A DNA stretch of 64,000 bases from Polytrichum commune (lineage: Eukaryota > Streptophyta > Polytrichopsida > Polytrichales > Polytrichaceae). The notes below the pieces were generated by a model, which saw only the letters and a list, made by a program, of their open reading frames with translations, made no database searches and was not told the DNA's origin. The stretch is taken from contig OX485808.1 of assembly GCA_950295325.1 (NCBI GenBank), positions 7,814,501 to 7,878,500 on the forward strand. The letters are read 5' to 3'. The position numbers and the translations under genes were made by a program. Below are positions 1 to 12,400 of the stretch, in pieces (within the stretch, counting starts at the first letter, position 1; every line of letters begins with the position of its first letter).

Positions 1-984
1 AATATTTGGGAATGCAAGGCCGTGCTAAACCTTAGTTTCATTGCGACCTCCTTAGAGAAATGCATTGAAAATGCACTTGTGAACTTTGGATCTTGATCCC
101 ACACAATCACTCTTGGCAACCCGTGGTGCCTCAACCATCCTTTGAGAAAAGGCTATGCGGTCTCCAACGCGGTGGCGGTTCCCACAATCGGCACCATGTG
201 TGCCAACTTGGCAAACCGCTCTACCATCAACAAGATGGCATCATACCCATGTGACTCCGGCAAACTTGTGATCAAGTCCATGCACATACTATGCCATGGC
301 GCCGACGGGATAAGCAACGGTTGCAAGAAACCGCCTTGCTTTTGGTAAGAGGCTCGGTTCACTTGGCACTTTATTCACGCCTTCACAAAGTGGGTTATAT
401 CCTCCTTTATGCACCGCCAATGGTACCTCCATGACACCATTCTATGGCGGTTTTTTCTTTCTCCTCTATGGCCGGCAATAGGACTATCACATTTTTCCTT
501 CAAAACCGATAGCCTCAACTTGCCTTGAGGCACATACACCCGACTTTGCTTGCACTTGAACAATCCGTCCACCAACTTAACCTCTTTGAGCACCTTGCTC
601 TTGCGAAGCTCACCTAAAAGCTTTTGTGCCTCGGGGTAGTTAATTTACCCCTCCCGTATCTTGCATCACAAGTTTCCTTTGCCGGCACACATTAGCCACA
701 AGGTTTGGATGGTTCTCATTGCTTGGAACTCATCCGGTCTACTTAGCGCATCCGGCACCACATTTCCATGGTCCGGTTTGTGGATCAAATCCACCTTCAT
801 AAGCGCCAAACTATCATGCCACCGCAATGACTTGGCGCTCACTTGCGCTTGTATATGTTAAAATACTTTTAGGACACATTGTCCATGTAGACCTTTGCTT
901 TGTGCGACCCCAAATAGTGTCGCCACATCTTCAAGCAATGCACTACGGCAAAGAAGTTCTTTGTCATGAGTTGGTTGTCTTCTT
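1..984 (-). pseudogene. Integrase and RNase H tail remnant (A1)
   Basis: Translation of the minus strand gives integrase-like blocks: a zinc-finger region with DSPIAGHRGERK, the first catalytic Asp in MCMDLITSLPES, and the second in VIVWDQDPKF near base 100. The block with the catalytic Glu lies beyond the left edge. In-frame stops break it: TGA at 375-377 stands where a zinc-finger Cys is expected, and a TAG precedes the PFLKG block. The same stops occur in the sister copies, so they predate this insertion. Upstream (about 660-984) are RNase H C-terminal pieces such as KVDLIHKPDHGN. It cannot be translated as a whole. Confidence 0.88.
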
Positions 985-1638
985 TGACAACCATCGAGCC
1001 TCAAGCCCCCATATGCAAAGGCCATCCATCTTACATTAACAATCCGCCATTGGCAAAGTCATTCACCCCCGTATGCACCTCAAAAGGTATGTCAAGCTCC
1101 GCGAACTTGAGCACGGGCGGCGAAGAGAACTTGCTCTTAAGCTCCCCAAAGACTTGGTGACAAGGTTAGTCCCACTCTTGGGATAGCCAATTCTTTCACA
1201 AGTCGGACAACCATCGAGCTTCATGCTCCCATATGCAATGGCCATCCATCTTACATCAACAATCCGCCATTGGCAAAGTCATTCACCCCCGTATGCACCT
1301 CAAAAGGTTTGTCAAGCTCCGCGAACTTGAGCACAGGCGTCAAAGACAATTTTGTATTAAGCTCCGCAAAGACTTTGGGGCAAGGCTCATCCCACTCTTG
1401 AGATAGCCATTTCTTTCATAGGTCGCACAAGGTTTGACAACCTTTAAGCTTAATACTCCCATATGCAATGGGCATCCATCTTGGATCAACATCCGCCAAT
1501 GGTAAAGTCACTCGCCTCCATGTGCACCTCAAAATGCTTATGAAAACCCGGAAACTTAACCACATCTTGTGAAGGGAACTTGCTCTTGAGCTTCCCAAAG
1601 GCTTGGTGACAAGGCTCATCCCACTCTTGGGATAGCCA
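985..1638 (-). repeat. RNase H-derived tandem array, 3 units (A1)
   Basis: Three head-to-tail units begin (minus strand) at 1638, 1409 and 1189, each opening with TGGCTATCCCAAGAGTGGGA or a close variant. Each unit encodes a degenerate piece of the RT/RNase H junction, roughly EWDEPCHQAF...PPVLKF...FEVHT, and then restarts. Spacing is 229 and 220 bp. The same array appears in every A copy. Confidence 0.88.
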
Positions 1639-2345
1639 TTTTTTCAACAAATTGACTAAGGTCCTAGCAACCTTAGAAAAACCTCGAATGAAGTGGTGGT
1701 AGTAGTTGGCTAGGCCAACAAATGACCTAAGCCATTTTCTTGAGTCAAGGACCAATTCTCCTTTTGGATGGCCTTGATATTCTTCATGTTTGTCACCAAC
1801 TTCCTTTGTCACCACATACCTCTAGAACTCAATATCTTGTTGAGCAAAGTTATTTTCATTTCTTGGCGGTAACTTTTGGGCAACACATTGGTGAATACAT
1901 CATTGTATCTCCCCAACATCCCACCAAAGTGGTTTAGGGGAGGCCCATCTTTCCTAGCCTCCCCATAAGTTCTATCGAGTTGCTCCAATTGAACCACGAC
2001 TATTATGCTTTCTATTTTTCATTTGGTCCATTAAGACCAAATTCAACTTAGATCCTCCTACCATAGGAGTCCTTGTCAATTTGAACTTCAATTCTTTGCC
2101 ATTATGACACATCATAATGCACCGCAAGCACACCGGCTTGCACCTCACATCTATCATGTGAGTTTCAAAGTAGGCGGCCTTCACAATGACATGCATTTCA
2201 TCTATTTCACTTGGTGTGAAATTTTGACAAAAATCCAATGTCCCACATTGAAAGGTTACATGCATCGCGGCCTCCTTTGTCTCATGCGGTTTGCCCTTTC
2301 CAAACCGCACCTTGGTGGGCTTGCCCGCTCTACCAATCGGCAAGC
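1639..2345 (-). pseudogene. Protease-like region and RT remnant with core deleted (A1)
   Basis: The minus strand encodes a block like the region after the gypsy aspartic protease (CGTLDFCQNFTPSEIDEM, then TRTPMVGGSKLNLVLMDQMK). It continues to the N-terminal edge of reverse transcriptase (DVFTNVLPKSY) and jumps straight to its C-terminal thumb (LRSFVGLANYYHHFIRGFSK, about 1665-1740). The roughly 170-residue palm with YxDD is absent. The protease D[ST]G motif is not visible either. Frameshifts and stops make it non-coding. Confidence 0.85.
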
Positions 2346-3411
2346 CCCAACTCCCTTATGAGTTTTGGGCTCAAGAAGGCATGGCTTGCCTCTTTGTCAA
2401 CCCATTAGACGTTTGTCCCATTCATTTGAGCCTCAAGATATAAAATAGTTGGCCTTGGCTTAAGGCTACTAGCCTTGGCCACAATGCCATCGTCTTACAT
2501 TTGGTCTTCGGCAACTTGGCTTGGCTTGGTCCGCAAAGCCAACTTTAAACATTTCGTCCGCGGGACAAATTGGTTTGGTGCCACAAAACCAATTTCTAAT
2601 AGTTTGTCCGCAAAACAAACATGTTTTGCCTTGGTAGCACAAAGCCACCTTCCCACACTCCGTCCACGGCACGAACATGAATTGCCTTGGTAGGACAAAC
2701 CCACCTCCCAACATTCCGTCCACGGCACAAGTATGATTTGCTTTGGAAGCATAAAGCCACCTTTCAACATTCCGTCCGCGGCACCAACATGTTTTGCCTA
2801 AGTAAAATGGACCAAACAATTTGCACTCATTTCTTTGGGACCTACTTTGGCTAAAGCCACTTGTGGTGATGCGCCGCCAAACTTCTCTTTGGGACCATCG
2901 GCTTCAATGCTCTTGCAAACTTGATGGTCCCCACCATGTCCTCAAGAAGCCTTAGGGACTTAAACAAGGCATCCACCACCCGCTTTTAAAACCCCACCTA
3001 AAGGATGCATTTCTTAGAAAGCTCATCCGTTTTAGGTGTATCCTTCATTTGTGCGTTTGAATAGCGCACATAGGCCTTAAGAGGCCCCGGGTGCCTCATT
3101 AGCACCAAATTCATTCCAACATCAATACCTTCCAAGCATTTCAAATTGGAATTTCAATCCAACATTAATGCCCTCCAAGGTTTTGGGTGCATTCGGTATT
3201 CTAGGCCCCAATTGTTTTTTTGAGGTGTGCGGGAGCCCTTTCAAAGGACTCCACCATTTTCCTTACTAAATCCACCATCATGCCCACCATTGTCATTAGA
3301 ACTAATGGTATGGCCAAATTCCATTTACAAATGATCTTTGTTCCAATTTGAGCCTTAAAACCTTTTGGAAAACCCGGGCTCACCATAATAACCCTCAGGT
3401 TTGATAGCCAT
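2346..3411 (-). pseudogene. Gag-like region (A1)
   Basis: Begins at a conserved ATG (3409-3411; MAIKPEGY...) shortly after the primer-binding site, where gag is expected. The first 73 codons (to 3201) stay open; beyond that all frames are broken. No capsid motif or zinc knuckle is recognisable, so the gag label rests on position alone. A 56-bp tandem repeat occupies its 3' part. Confidence 0.6.
2513..2800 (-). repeat. 56-bp tandem repeat in gag region (A1)
   Basis: About five units. The shared motif TTGCCTTGGTA (or variant) recurs near 2568, 2624, 2680, 2736 and 2792, exactly 56 bp apart. Because 56 is not a multiple of 3, each unit shifts the reading frame, so the array is unlikely to encode a repeat protein. 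Confidence 0.88.
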
Positions 3412-3448
3412 GTCTCCCTCAAAGTGCTAGCTCAAATATTGGAACCCT

Positions 3449-3460
3449 GCTCTGATACCA
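3449..3460 (-). other. Primer-binding site, initiator-Met tRNA (A1)
   Basis: The minus strand reads TGGTATCAGAGC, 2 bp inside the LTR end. This is the usual complement of the plant initiator-Met tRNA 3' end. Confidence 0.95.
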
Positions 3461-3462
3461 AG

Positions 3463-4435
3463 TGTCGCAACCCTTGCTAGGTCCCTTAACAATCTTGCCA
3501 ATTTTCGTTTCTAGCAAAGGTTACGAGCGCTAACCATTCGCATTCCGCCATGCTAATGGTTAGCTCCTCTTACCCCGGACCAATAGTTCATAGGAGGGAA
3601 CCAACCCTCCTACTTTGCTTTCGGGACTCACCCCTTAATTGGTAACCCATTTCCCCAATGTGGACTTCCATCCATGGAAGTCCAATCCTATGTTGATCAT
3701 CGCATTGCCGGAGCAACACTACAACAACCCGAAGCATACTAGGCAACTATGGCCTCACAATAGGCCAAAGCCCATGGAGGCCTTGCCGTTCGGCCTCGGG
3801 TGGGTGAGGCCATACCACCTCACCCATATAAGCCTCTAGGACTCTACACGGAGCCCCTACCCCACCGCCAACCAACCTCTTGTCTCTCTACCAAGAGTTG
3901 GGGCCAAGTGGACATTTTCCCTTAGCTGCTGGGCCTAGAACCCCCCCAGCAGCTTCAGACCATCATAACTTCCTTGTATGATGTCTGATCATAACAACCA
4001 ACCACTCCATCCTCATCTACGCTTCACGTAGATGCCGATGGGTTCCTCGCTTGTCCCAATCGGGCAAGTCTTGAGGAAGTTATGCCTGTTTGAACCTTGG
4101 CAGTCCCGGGAATCACTCCCAGGCACTGCTGTACCAGGGCGCTGTCCCGGGACAGCGCCCCACTCAAATGGCCATAACTCCTAGCTCACACCTCCGATTG
4201 AGGTGTTCTTGAGCTTTCTAGAATCACCACGCCATGAGCTACGCATAGCTCATGGCCTTACCCTTGTGCCTCCTAGTCTTCGTGGGTGGGAGGCGTTCCC
4301 AACGCCCGGGGCCCTCACCCACACTAGGATCACTTGGGCCCTCTCACCAACGGCGCCACAAGTCCCGGGTGTCACTCCGGGGTCCCCCTTGTGCCCATGG
4401 TGTTTCGGGCACTCCTCATGGAGAGGTGCGCGACA
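3463..4435 (-). repeat. 5' LTR of A1
   Basis: 973 bp, TGTCGC...GCGACA (6-bp terminal inverted repeat). It carries the family's chain of inverted repeats, including the palindrome core GCGCTGTCCCGGGACAGCGC. Apparent small ORFs inside recur in every LTR copy and are not genes. Confidence 0.96.
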
Positions 4436-4851
4436 TCGAAGGCATCCAGGGGCGAGGTAGAATTTGAAGTAATCAGGGGGATGGGTGGTAGAAGCACAAC
4501 AGCTGAGGAGGCGAAGGCTGAGACAGAGCCTCGGCACACACTGACTTGCGAACTGGAACCTTGCTGGAACCGGGAAGAATGCTCAGGCTTACCGAGCTAA
4601 CACCTGGCTCGGACTGATGGGAGGTGAAGTGCAAATGACGGCCAGTTGACGGGCTCGTCCCAACCAAACAACGTGTAATTGTAACCTAGGTGGACAAACT
4701 GAACGGCCCTTGCCGTGACTAGGTGAAGGTTTAAGTATTTATGCATAGTGGGGGGGGGTAGATCTTAGCTAAATAGGTTAGAATTAGAGGGTAATTAGGT
4801 TAACTGATAGAATTAGTGGGTTGTGAGGGGATTAGAACAACAATGGAGTGG
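4436..4851. other. Host or older-element flank, no gene seen
   Basis: Unique sequence between A1 and B1. Before B1 inserted it was continuous with 15170-15357, as shown by the GTGTG duplication at 4852-4856 and 15165-15169. It has a poly-G run near 4750 and AT-rich GAATTAG-like motifs near 4780-4830. I find no convincing coding frame. Confidence 0.6.
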
Positions 4852-4994
4852 GTGTGTGTGAGGCCAAACCCCCCACCCTTAAGCGTCCGTAGTCCGAGTA
4901 GTGGGTTTGGGCTCACATTCCTCCGCGGTATTGGATTTGGACTTGGATGAGTCCATAGTGCAAGGTTCACCCTTCAAGTGGTCTTGGATTTAAC

Positions 4995-5140
4995 TAGCTC
5001 CTTCATAAACCCAGCTCCTTCATAAACCCAGCTTCTTAGCTTCTAACTAAACAAACCCAGGTCCTTCATAAACCCAGCTCTTTACTTTCTAACTAAACAA
5101 ACCCAGCTCCTTCATAAACCCAGCTCCTTCATGAACCCAC
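4995..5140. repeat. Short direct repeats in B LTR
   Basis: The motif CTCCTTCATAAACCCAG recurs about six times, partly separated by CTAACTAAACAAACC. The block is duplicated in the other B1 LTR (about 13754-13899), and a rearranged version lies in the solo LTR B2 (about 20880-21020). Confidence 0.85.
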
Positions 5141-5788
5141 AACTTTGTAGTTGTAATCCCCAACTACCTCACTAATTATTCAAGCCCTTAACTAATCTTC
5201 CTACCTAATTTCCCTAATTCTACTAACAACCCCTTTCTAATCACACAATTCTTCTCTAATCCTAAAATCCTAAAATCCTAGAGAGGAGAGGGGGAGAGAG
5301 AATTTCCTAACTTCACTAAGACTAACTAATCCACACAAGTATATTTTTGCACTCATCACAACATCAAGTGCTCAACTCTTAAACATGGAACTTGCAACCA
5401 CGTGTATTCAAAACATGAACTTTAAGTACCACAAATTGGAATCATGAATTAACTTTAAAATCCTTCACGTCAACACTAATTCTACCAAGAGGTCAAGCCC
5501 TCTTCAAGGCTAACAAGCCTTGGCTCTCAAACTAAAAACTAAGCACACACATGTGCTCCAATATGGCTTCCCACACCCACACTTATAACTCGTGGGGTGC
5601 CTTGGAGCACAAAGGAAAGAGAGGATGAGTGAGGGAAGAATGAGGGATTATATAGTAAGCTTGAGGGGGTGAGCACCCTCAAGGCTCACGATAAGCCCTT
5701 GAGATTTCCTCCTACTTAGTAGGCGCCAATCCTATCTTCTAAGTCTTCCTCCCTCAAATGATCAACAAGGATCCTAATTCGAACATTT

Positions 5789-5888
5789 AACTAGCCTTGG
5801 CTTTCTACCTACCACACTTTACCAAACTTAGGGTGCTTAACTAGCCTTGGCTTTCTACCTACCACACTTTACCAAACTTGGGATGCTT
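5789..5888. repeat. 50-bp tandem duplication in B LTR
   Basis: Two adjacent 50-bp units (5789-5838 and 5839-5888), each starting AACTAGCCTTGGCTTTC and differing at only two or three bases. Both units are present in every B LTR seen here. Confidence 0.93.
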
Positions 5889-6466
5889 CAACCCAAACTT
5901 AGCCTCCTTCGCTTTCCGCCGCCATAACTTTCTCCCCTTACTTTCCCAAATCGTCGCTCACCACTTAATTCAAACCACGATGCTTAACTCGTGATTTGAT
6001 TGGTGCTTTGAGAATTTGCTTATCCTCCACCTTGCATTCTTCCTTGGGCCTTCCCCATTAAGTGGCCATGATGAGGTGGTCCACTTGTGCGTTCCATGTG
6101 ATCCTCCATTCATCCCAATTCGAATGCACTTGCCTCTTGAGTCACTTTGGTTGTCTCCATCCATTTGTACTAGCCTACTCACTAACTACTCAATCCAAGT
6201 TCTCCTTACCTATCCTCATTCACTCAAATCCTTCCGAAGGTAAAAACATAATAACAACTCACATCCTAGCCTCTTACAACATGGTACTTCTAAGACTAAC
6301 ATTTCACTCTTTTTATATTTTTGTGAAGTAACATGCTACTTCAAAGTGCATCAACTAACGTTTCAAGGGTCTAAGACTAAATGTGGGCACCCTTTTGGGC
6401 TCACATAATTGGCGACCATCGGGGGATGAATCCAAACATCTCTTGCTCCAAGGGTAAGTTGCCTAG

Positions 6467-9400
6467 TCAAGCTCGGTACTCCTTACATTTACTTCCCGAT
6501 GTACGGGTAGGAAAGAGCTCACCATTCAACGTTTGCAATTGAATTGAATTATTAGGAAAGACCTCATAGACAAGGTAAGGTCCTAACCATACCGCATTGA
6601 ATTTCGCCGGAAATTCAAGCTTTCGTGCGTCTTGAATCATGACCATCATTCCCGGTGTTAGGGCCCTTCTCTTATGTCGTTTGTCGAAAGTAATCTTTCT
6701 CCTTCTTTGGATTGCCTCAATATGTTGAGCCGCCATTCTCCTCCCTTCGTCAAGTGCTTCCAAATCGGTTAGTCGATTTCGTAAGGATTGACTTTCGGTA
6801 AGTCTCGTACTCACGGCCACCCTAAGTGACTCAACTTCATATTCGATTGGTAGTGTCGCTTCAAGACCATAGACTAAGGAAAATGGTGTAGCACGCGTAG
6901 TTACCTTATAGGTTGTACGGTATGCCCAAAGTGCCGCCGTTAGTTTCGTATCCCAATCCCGCTTCGAGTCTATAACCGTCTTGCGTAGTATACTCACCAA
7001 AATTCCGTTAACCCTTTCCGTTTGTCCATTGGTTTGTGGGTGGTAGGGAGTAGTCTTCCGGTGATCAATTTTAAATTTCTCTGTCATCTCTCGAATCAAG
7101 TCATTCAAAAAGTGAGTACCCCTATCGCTTACTAGGATCTTCGGCACCCCGAACCGCGAAATTATGTTTTCGTACATAAATGTTGCCGCGTGTTCCGCCG
7201 TGTCGGTCTTCACCGCTTTGGCTTCCGCCCACTTGGTGAGGTACTCGGTTGCCACCACAATATATTTCATTCCTTTTGAAGATTGGGGATGGACCTCACC
7301 CACATAGTCGATGCCCCATTTTTCGAAAGGAATTAAGGGTAATGATACATGTAAAGGCATCTCCATTCTAAGGTCGTTTCGGGCATACCGTTGGTAAGCG
7401 TCGCATTTCCTTACATAGTCATGGGCGTCCTTAAATAGTGTAGGCCAAAAGTAGCCCGCTCTAAGTATTTTTTGCCCGGTGAGTTGACCCGAGAAGTGAC
7501 CGCCGCAAGCGCTATCGTGGCAAGCGATTAAAATCGCTTCAACCTCCGTTTTTGACACGCATCGTCGTAAAATACCATCGGACCCCCTTCTAAACAACCT
7601 ATGGCCCACTACAACAAATTGCCTACTATTTACCCTCACCTTCCTTCTCTCTTCTTTTGTCCACTCTTTGGGCAACTTGTGGGTTGTTAGAAATTCCACT
7701 ATGCCCGCATACCACTCCGGTGTAGAAGTGACCACAAAGAGGCTATCATCTACTAACATATCATTTACCGGATTTTTTCCTATCTCCTCCGACAACCTAG
7801 ACAAGTGGTCCGCTTGTAAATGCATACGACCCGGTTTATATTCCACCGTGTAGTCGAATTCTTCTAATAGCAAAACCCACCTAGCTAACCTACCACTTAA
7901 CTCCGCCTTGTTAATTAGATACTTGATAGCCATGTGGTCAACAAAAAATACAACCGGGTTGCACATGAGGTAATGCCTAAACTTTTTAACGGAAAACACC
8001 ATGGCTAGGCACTCCCTCTCCGTTGTAGAGTAGTTTCTTTCGGCGGGGGTCAATTGCTTACTCGCATAAGCTATAGGTTGATCCTTCTCTTTTTCTCCCG
8101 TTGCTTGACAAAGCGCACTCCCTATTGCCACATTACTAGCATCACAATAGACGTGAAAAGGTTTACCCCAATTGGGTGGTATCAACACCGGATAGGTGCT
8201 CAACCTATCCCGCAATTCCTCAAAGGCTTTTTGACAAGCATCCGTCCACTCGAATTTGACATCCTTTTTTAGCAAATGGGTAATGGGCACCGCTATCTTT
8301 GAAAAATTAGGAATAAGTTCCCGGTACCATCCCACATGTCCTAACAACTTAGAGATCCCCTTGGAATTGGTTGGAGTTGCCAAGTCGCTTATGGCCGCAA
8401 TCTTATCCGGATCGGGTTCTCTACCTTTCTCACTAACAACATAACCCAACAACACTCCCTTATTCACTTCCAAAAATGTCTTATCCGGGTTCAATGCTAA
8501 CCTCATCTTCCTACACCTAACCAATGCCTCCCTAACACAATGTAGGTGATCATCCACATTACTTTGTGTGCTAAAATCGTCCACAAAGACGGTCATGGAT
8601 TTGAACAACAAGTCGGTGAAGATATACATTACTAATCGTTGGAAAGTAGCCGGGGCATTACATAACCCAAATGGCATCACTACCCACACAAAAGTACCCC
8701 AAGGTGTAGTAAAAGCCGTTTTATGGATATCTTGGAGGGCTATGGAAATTTGATTATAACCCGCATACCCATCCATAAAGGTATATCGCGAATGACCTCC
8801 AACCTCCTCAAGCAACAAGGTGATAAAAGGTAAGGGGAAGTGATCCTTTTGTGTGCACGAATTCAATTTCCTATAGTCGACACAAACCCTTAATTTCCCA
8901 TTTTTTTTCTTTACTAAGACCATAGGAGAAACCCAATCCGTGATTTCCACCGGCTTGATAAACCCGGCCTTCAATAACCTTTCCAATTCCGCTTTCACCA
9001 ACAATTGCAATTGAGGATTCATCCTCCTCTCCTTTTGTCTAATTGGCCTCGCCCCCGGAATTAAAGGAATCCGGTGCTCTACCATTTCCCTAGGAATTCC
9101 CTTAAGCTCATCGTAGGACCATGCAAAAGTATCACTAAACTCATCCACCAAATTGCTATACTCCCTAACCTCTTTCTCCCCCAATTTGGAGCCCATCTTC
9201 ATTTGTCGGGTTTTTCCATTCTTTAATTTCACATCCACGTACCGCCAATCCGCTTCCGACACATGTGCTTGTTCCTCTTTGTTCCGATACCAATCGGAAG
9301 GCACATTGGGGTAATCTTTCACATCTTGACCTACAACTATCCCCGTAGACGTGGTCTTGAAATGTAAAGGCTCCTCCAATTTCGATGACTCAATAATCAC

Positions 9401-12400
9401 ATCCTCCTCTTGAGTCCCATCTACATGAATTAAACTAACCTCACCCTCTTCCACGTCATCTACCCAAGGTGTTAACCCACCGCTAACCCACTCTTCCTCG
9501 GTGAGCACCTCACATGGCTCCAACAATGAGCCCTCTCCTAAACTAACACTAGGAAATTCACTCCCTAAGCCTACTTGGTGAAATGTAACCATTACATCAA
9601 CCTCGGACTCGGGGTACTCCCTTAGCCATTGGGCATAATCCCCATTATCCCCATAATTGTAAAAATTAGGACCTAGACTTCCCGAGCCCGAATCTATAAC
9701 AACCCTTTGACCTTCGGGATGGACGACTCCCACCAATGCCTTGCCAATCTCATTCTCGTTTAAGTCATCAATTTCCTTCTCCAATGGCAAATACATCTCC
9801 TTCTTCATCCATCCTTCTAATGAACCAATGGACACTATGACCCTATTACCCTCCGGACCATAAGTGATGGATGGTTTAGGTCCACCCCAATTGACCATAG
9901 CATTCGCCATCCGCAACCAAGGCCTACCTAGCAAAATGGGGAAGGTGTCCTTGTTGGAGTGCATTTTAATGACATGGAAGGTGACCAAGTACTCCTCACC
10001 TCCCGTAGTCATTCTACAATCCTTGATCATCCCCAAAGGCGTAGTCGAACTTTGATTTGCCATATTCATGACCAAAGGTGAAGGCCCCGTGAGTCCAAGT
10101 CCCAATTTTTTCATAGTATCCTCCGGTAGTATATTTAGACTACTCCCTCCGTCGACTAGCACATTAGGAACCACCTTATCTACTATAACAACTTCTATTT
10201 CTATAGCTTTCACGTCTCTTCCACCTTGTGATTGGATCCTAGCGGCTATTTTAGCTTTCACCTTCCTCATCCTCTTGTGTACCGGCATTCCCTCCTTTAA
10301 TGTTTTCCTTGCCGTGGGTGAAATTTCCAATAGTTGGCCGAAAGTAATATCCGCCTTGAGTGTACTAAGGTCCGCCCACAAGTCGTACCCGGTAGATCTT
10401 TCCACCTTAGAATTACCCACTACGTCGAATTCGTCTACGGGAACCCCCGGTCCTTCCCATTCACCCACATCGCTATTATCCAAGTCATGTACCGCATTAG
10501 TCCTCTCCCTATCTTGTAAAATTATATTTTCCCTCTCCACATCCTTAGTAGCTCTTCTAGCTACCCTATCCAACTCGGAGAGATTAATCTCTTCATCCGA
10601 AGAGTAATTTCCTTGCTCTCCTATTCCTACCTCCAACGGGGCATCCCCTCTCCTAGCCCTAGTAGTTACCGCTAGTGCAGGTGCTTCTTCAACCACACCC
10701 TTACCCTTCACTAACTCATATGTAATAGCATTGGTGTGAGGAGGCCATTGACTTTGCTCCTCTCCAATTCTCGTTGGGAGAGGAAGCATGTCATCACATG
10801 TGGCCTCCAACACTCCATCCATGAACCTAACATCTTGGGAGTTAGATGGTCCCGGATCCGTTGGAGGCGCTTGTCTCCCGTTACTACCATTAGGTGGAAC
10901 TCCTTGTCTATTTTGTATTGGAATGTAACCGGTTGTAGTTTGCAAGCCCGCCGGTGGATGAAAAGTTTGCCTAGCATTACTATGGTCATAGTATAAGTTA
11001 GGTGGCCTAAGTTCATTGGCCGGTACTCCTTGTGGCCTAGCACCTCGCATATTATCCCTTGCTTGTTGTTGTGGATTAGCCACCGGGTAAGGGACATTAA
11101 TTATTTTGTCCGGTTGGCGACACGTATCCGAGGGATGACTTCCTCCACAATTGCTACAATTAAACTCTTGACCTTCGGACCAACATTGTCCTTGAGCGTG
11201 CCACCTTCCACAAAAGGGATGAAATTCCTTCTTCTCTAAATTTTGGCCACCTTGCCCTCTAGGTTGTGGTCCTCTATTGCTTCCATTTCCATAGTGAGGT
11301 GGCGCTTGACCTCGTTGATTTTGTTGAGGTGGGTTACCGTTTCCTCTTTGGTCACGGTTTTGTCCACTTCTACAAAATTGACGCGTGTGGCCCGGTTGGC
11401 CACATTGGACACACCATAATCCGGAAGAATGCCTACCCGACTCAACCGGGGGTGGAGGCCCCGGTTGTTGACTCCGGATCATTAATGACATTTGATCCGT
11501 GAGGCTTTGCATTTGTTTTATCATAGCCTCTTGGAATCCTAGTTGGCTAGCACCTAGTCTTCTCTCAACCTCCTCCAAGTGTGGATCCGTTCTAGGGGCC
11601 GGTAGTGCCAAAAAAGGTGCCGGTTCCCTAACCGCTAAAGGTCGGGGACCGGTGTCCACAATGGCATATGGAATTTGGTTCTCATACTTAGCGGGTTCTA
11701 CCGCTACCACCCTAGGGCGTATGGGGATGAATTGTGGGATCAATTCATCCTCCCTTCTCCATAGCCTTTCGTGATCTTTATCCAAGTTTTCAATATCTCT
11801 AGCCGCACGCTTGGCATCCGCCAAGGTCAAGGGATTCCTTTCTAGAACACCCCTAATAGTTCCGGACTTAAAAAACCCTTGAATGAAAAATTGCTTTAGC
11901 GTGTCGTCGTTGAGCATGGTACCCACAAATCTAGTGCACACTAAATCAAACCTCCTAATGTAAGCCGAAATTTCTTCCTCCCTTCTTTGCTTCAATGACG
12001 ACAATGCCCTTAATGCGGTACTTTGACCCACTTCCGGCCTAAATTCGTTAAGAAACTCCCTTTGTAATTGTTCCCATCCCCTAAAATGTCCCTCGGCATG
12101 ATCCCGATACCATTCATAGGCTTCCCCCTCTAGAGTGGTAGGAAACCACACTAACCAATAACCCGGGTCGGTTATGAGGAAGCTAGCCAACCGTTCGATA
12201 TACCGTTCCATGTGCCGAGAGGGGTCCTCATCCTTGGTCCCATAAAATTTAGGGAGATGAGATGGCATATCCATCGCCGCTAAATTTTGTGGAACCACAA
12301 TTGGTAGGCCTCTTGGCCTAACCAATGGGTCTATTGGAGGTATAGGAGGTATGGGCGGAATTGGGGGTATGGGTGGTGGATCCATCCCCCGTTCCTCGGC

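Larger units (their letters stand above)
1..4435 (-). mobile_element. Family A LTR element, copy A1 (partial)
   Basis: Reads right to left. A 973-bp LTR (3463-4435) is followed by a 2-bp gap, an initiator-Met primer-binding site, then gag-like, protease-like, RNase H and integrase remnants in that order. The window edge cuts it inside the integrase core. The layout matches copies A2-A6, and the reverse-transcriptase core is missing here too. Its target duplication cannot be checked because the other end lies outside; the right flank is TCGAA (4436-4440). By its PBS, pol order and the chromodomain seen in sister copies, the family derives from a chromovirus. Confidence 0.93.
4857..6405 (-). 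repeat. 3' LTR of B1
   Basis: Plus-strand ends are TGTGAGGCC...GGGCTCACA. Apparently identical to the 5' LTR at 13616-15164. Contains short direct repeats of CTCCTTCATAAACCCAG (about 4995-5140), a 50-bp duplication and a TATA-like site on the minus strand at 5648-5654. Confidence 0.97.

Noticed and set aside
2513..2800. Regular 56-bp repeats considered as a CRISPR array
   Set aside because: No unique spacers, a diverged whole unit repeats, and the context is a plant retrotransposon.
4203..4600. Recurring ORFs of 60-155 codons in each family A LTR and its upstream tail, on both strands
   Set aside because: They repeat only because the LTR repeats, overlap each other in several frames and show no protein-like features; LTR hairpins keep them open by chance.
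10068..10607. 179-codon plus-strand ORF inside the B1 polyprotein
   Set aside because: Antisense shadow of the long gag-pol frame; no start context or similarity.
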